A stretch of DNA of 64,000 nt from 66-474 sp040388785 (GTDB lineage: Bacteria; Pseudomonadota; Gammaproteobacteria; Xanthomonadales; Rhodanobacteraceae): positions 1-64,000 of the forward strand of contig JAZKBD010000015.1 in assembly GCA_040388785.1 (NCBI GenBank). The letters run 5' to 3'. The notes beneath the pieces are model-generated. The model saw nothing but the letters and a program-made list of their open reading frames with translations. It was not told the DNA's origin and did not search any database. Positions 63,016-64,000 of this stretch are shown piece by piece (the first letter of the stretch is position 1; every line of letters starts with the position of its first letter). Position numbers and translations under genes: made by a program.

Positions 63016-64000
63016 GCGGTGGCTTCCAGGTTCACGGGTTCGGTGGGCCGTGGCAGCGTGACCCGGATCGTGGTGCCGCCGCCTTCACGCGACAGTGCCT
63101 CCACGTTGCCGCCGTGCGCGCCGATCATGCCGCGGCAGATCGCGAGCCCAAGCCCCGTGCTCTGGCTCGCGCGATCGCCGCGCGAAACGGAGTAGAACAT
63201 ATCGAAGATGCGCGCGCGTTCGTCTTCGGGAATGCCCGGGCCGCGATCGCTCACTTCGATCAGGATCTTGTCGCCGACGGTGCGGACAGTCACCAGGATT
63301 GCCTGCTGCGGAGGCGAGAAACGCTCGGCATTTTCGAGGATGTTGAACAGCGCCTGTTCGATCAGCGCCGGGTGCACGTACAGCAGCAGCGTATCGGGCG
63401 GCAGCGCGGTTTCGACGCGCACGCCGGGAAACAGCTTGTGCAGCCGCGCCACGGCAGCCGCCACGATTTCGGCCACGTCGGTCCAGTCGCGGGTGAGCTT
63501 CAGCGTGCCGTGGCCGAGCCGGGTCATGTCGAGGAGATTCTGGATGTAGCGATCCAGGCGCTGGCCCTCGCCGAGGATCGCCTCGAGCAGTTCGCGCCGC
63601 TCGGTGGCAGCCAACTTCTCGCCGTAGCTCGCGAGCGTGCCGGCGGAACCGATCATCGAAGCCAGCGGCGAACGCAGGTCGTGCGAAACCGAAGACAGCA
63701 GCGCGTTGCGCAGGCGTTCGGTTTCGCCCTGCACGCGCGCGCCTTCCAGCTCCTCGGTCAGGCGCGCGCGCGCCAGCGTCTGGCCAATGTCCTGCACCAT
63801 GGTCAGCGCCAGGCTGCGCCGATCGGGGTCGGGCTCGTTGGCGCCCGGTGGAAAACGCAGCGCCGCGACGCCCACGCGGTTGTCCTCGCTGCCCAGCGGC
63901 AGCAGCCAGCAGGGCGCGGCGTTCAAGGTATCGGTGAAGCGACCGGCCTGCGCCGCGTGCCGCTCGCACCAATCGGCGGCGGCGAGATCCTGTGTCTGCA
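63012..64000 (-). CDS. kdpD: Sensor histidine kinase KdpD (C-terminal part; runs off edge)
   Basis: Only the C-terminal roughly 328 residues are in the window. They begin in the GAF-like region (TLNAAPCWLLPLG), continue through the H-box LLSSVSHDLRSPLASMIGSA (phospho-acceptor His), the N-box NILENAERFS, and the G-boxes SDRGPGIPEDE and GLGLAICRGMIGAHGG. The frame stays open to 64000, so the N-terminal USP/KdpD sensor and membrane helices lie beyond the edge. It is translationally coupled to kdpE. Confidence 0.95.
   Translation of the reverse strand, partial: QTQDLAAADWCERHAAQAGRFTDTLNAAPCWLLPLGSEDNRVGVAALRFPPGANEPDPDRRSLALTMVQDIGQTLARARLTEELEGARVQGETERLRNALLSSVSHDLRSPLASMIGSAGTLASYGEKLAATERRELLEAILGEGQRLDRYIQNLLDMTRLGHGTLKLTRDWTDVAEIVAAAVARLHKLFPGVRVETALPPDTLLLYVHPALIEQALFNILENAERFSPPQQAILVTVRTVGDKILIEVSDRGPGIPEDERARIFDMFYSVSRGDRASQSTGLGLAICRGMIGAHGGNVEALSREGGGTTIRVTLPRPTEPVNLEATA

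Noticed and set aside
1..64000. CRISPR arrays, rRNA genes and IS transposases
   Set aside because: Looked for spaced direct repeats, rRNA cores and transposase ORFs; none seen. The repeats present are palindromic REP-type elements and short tandem repeats.

Overview
The window is GC-rich bacterial DNA with dense genes, rho-independent terminators and gammaproteobacterial gene orders (tig-clpP-clpX; maf-rng-yhdP-tldD; rsfS-rlmH with nadD-holA-lptE-leuS). Codon use, the REP-type repeats and the protein flavour (RNase G, kinase/FGE fusions, secreted S10 peptidases, Fiu/PiuC-type iron uptake) point to the order Xanthomonadales/Lysobacterales, probably a Rhodanobacteraceae-like lineage; this is inferred from gene content, not from a search. 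The sequence is a draft scaffold: seven gaps of exactly 10 N fall in xseB, a DUF1800 gene, pmbA, rng, a DUF502 gene and twice in rapA, and at most of them the two sides do not join in frame.

Layout. 1-3.9 kb: proteostasis operon tig-clpP-clpX (minus strand) with a tRNA-Leu/Lys/His cluster. 4.1-9.3 kb: truncated xseB, a DUF4870 membrane protein, a secreted DUF1501/DUF1800 pair and pmbA. 9.3-20.3 kb: darP/yjgA, tldD, a YciI protein, yhdP (frameshifted), rng, maf and a CPA-type antiporter with an RCK domain. tldD and pmbA, whose products form one metalloprotease, flank darP here. 20.3-24.3 kb: accessory genes (AT-richer membrane ORF, MFS transporter, lipocalin, small membrane proteins). 24.4-30.6 kb: rlmH, rsfS, nadD, holA, lptE and leuS. 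30.7-39.4 kb: a frameshifted hydrolase lipoprotein, a secreted amidohydrolase, a CnoX-like thioredoxin, a small membrane protein and two tandem kinase-like/FGE-like receptor proteins that lack key kinase residues.

39.4-50.5 kb is the most unusual part. Two paralogous secreted S10 peptidases, which share an upstream dyad and a terminator hairpin, bracket a minus-strand RHS (YD-repeat) polymorphic-toxin island. In transcription order the island holds a 1636-residue secreted RHS protein with a toxin-24-like tip, an overlapping putative immunity gene, an orphan RHS tip with an HExxH metalloprotease motif, a 4-nt-overlapping putative secreted immunity gene, and a decayed RHS core fragment. That fragment carries about 500 bp identical to the intact gene.

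50.6-64 kb: DUF502, RNA 2',3'-cyclic phosphodiesterase, a beta-CASP metallo-beta-lactamase protein, PepO-type M13 peptidase, an iron-regulated TonB receptor with its PiuC partner (Fur-box-like site upstream), rapA, a small lipoprotein, and kdpE/kdpD running off the right edge.
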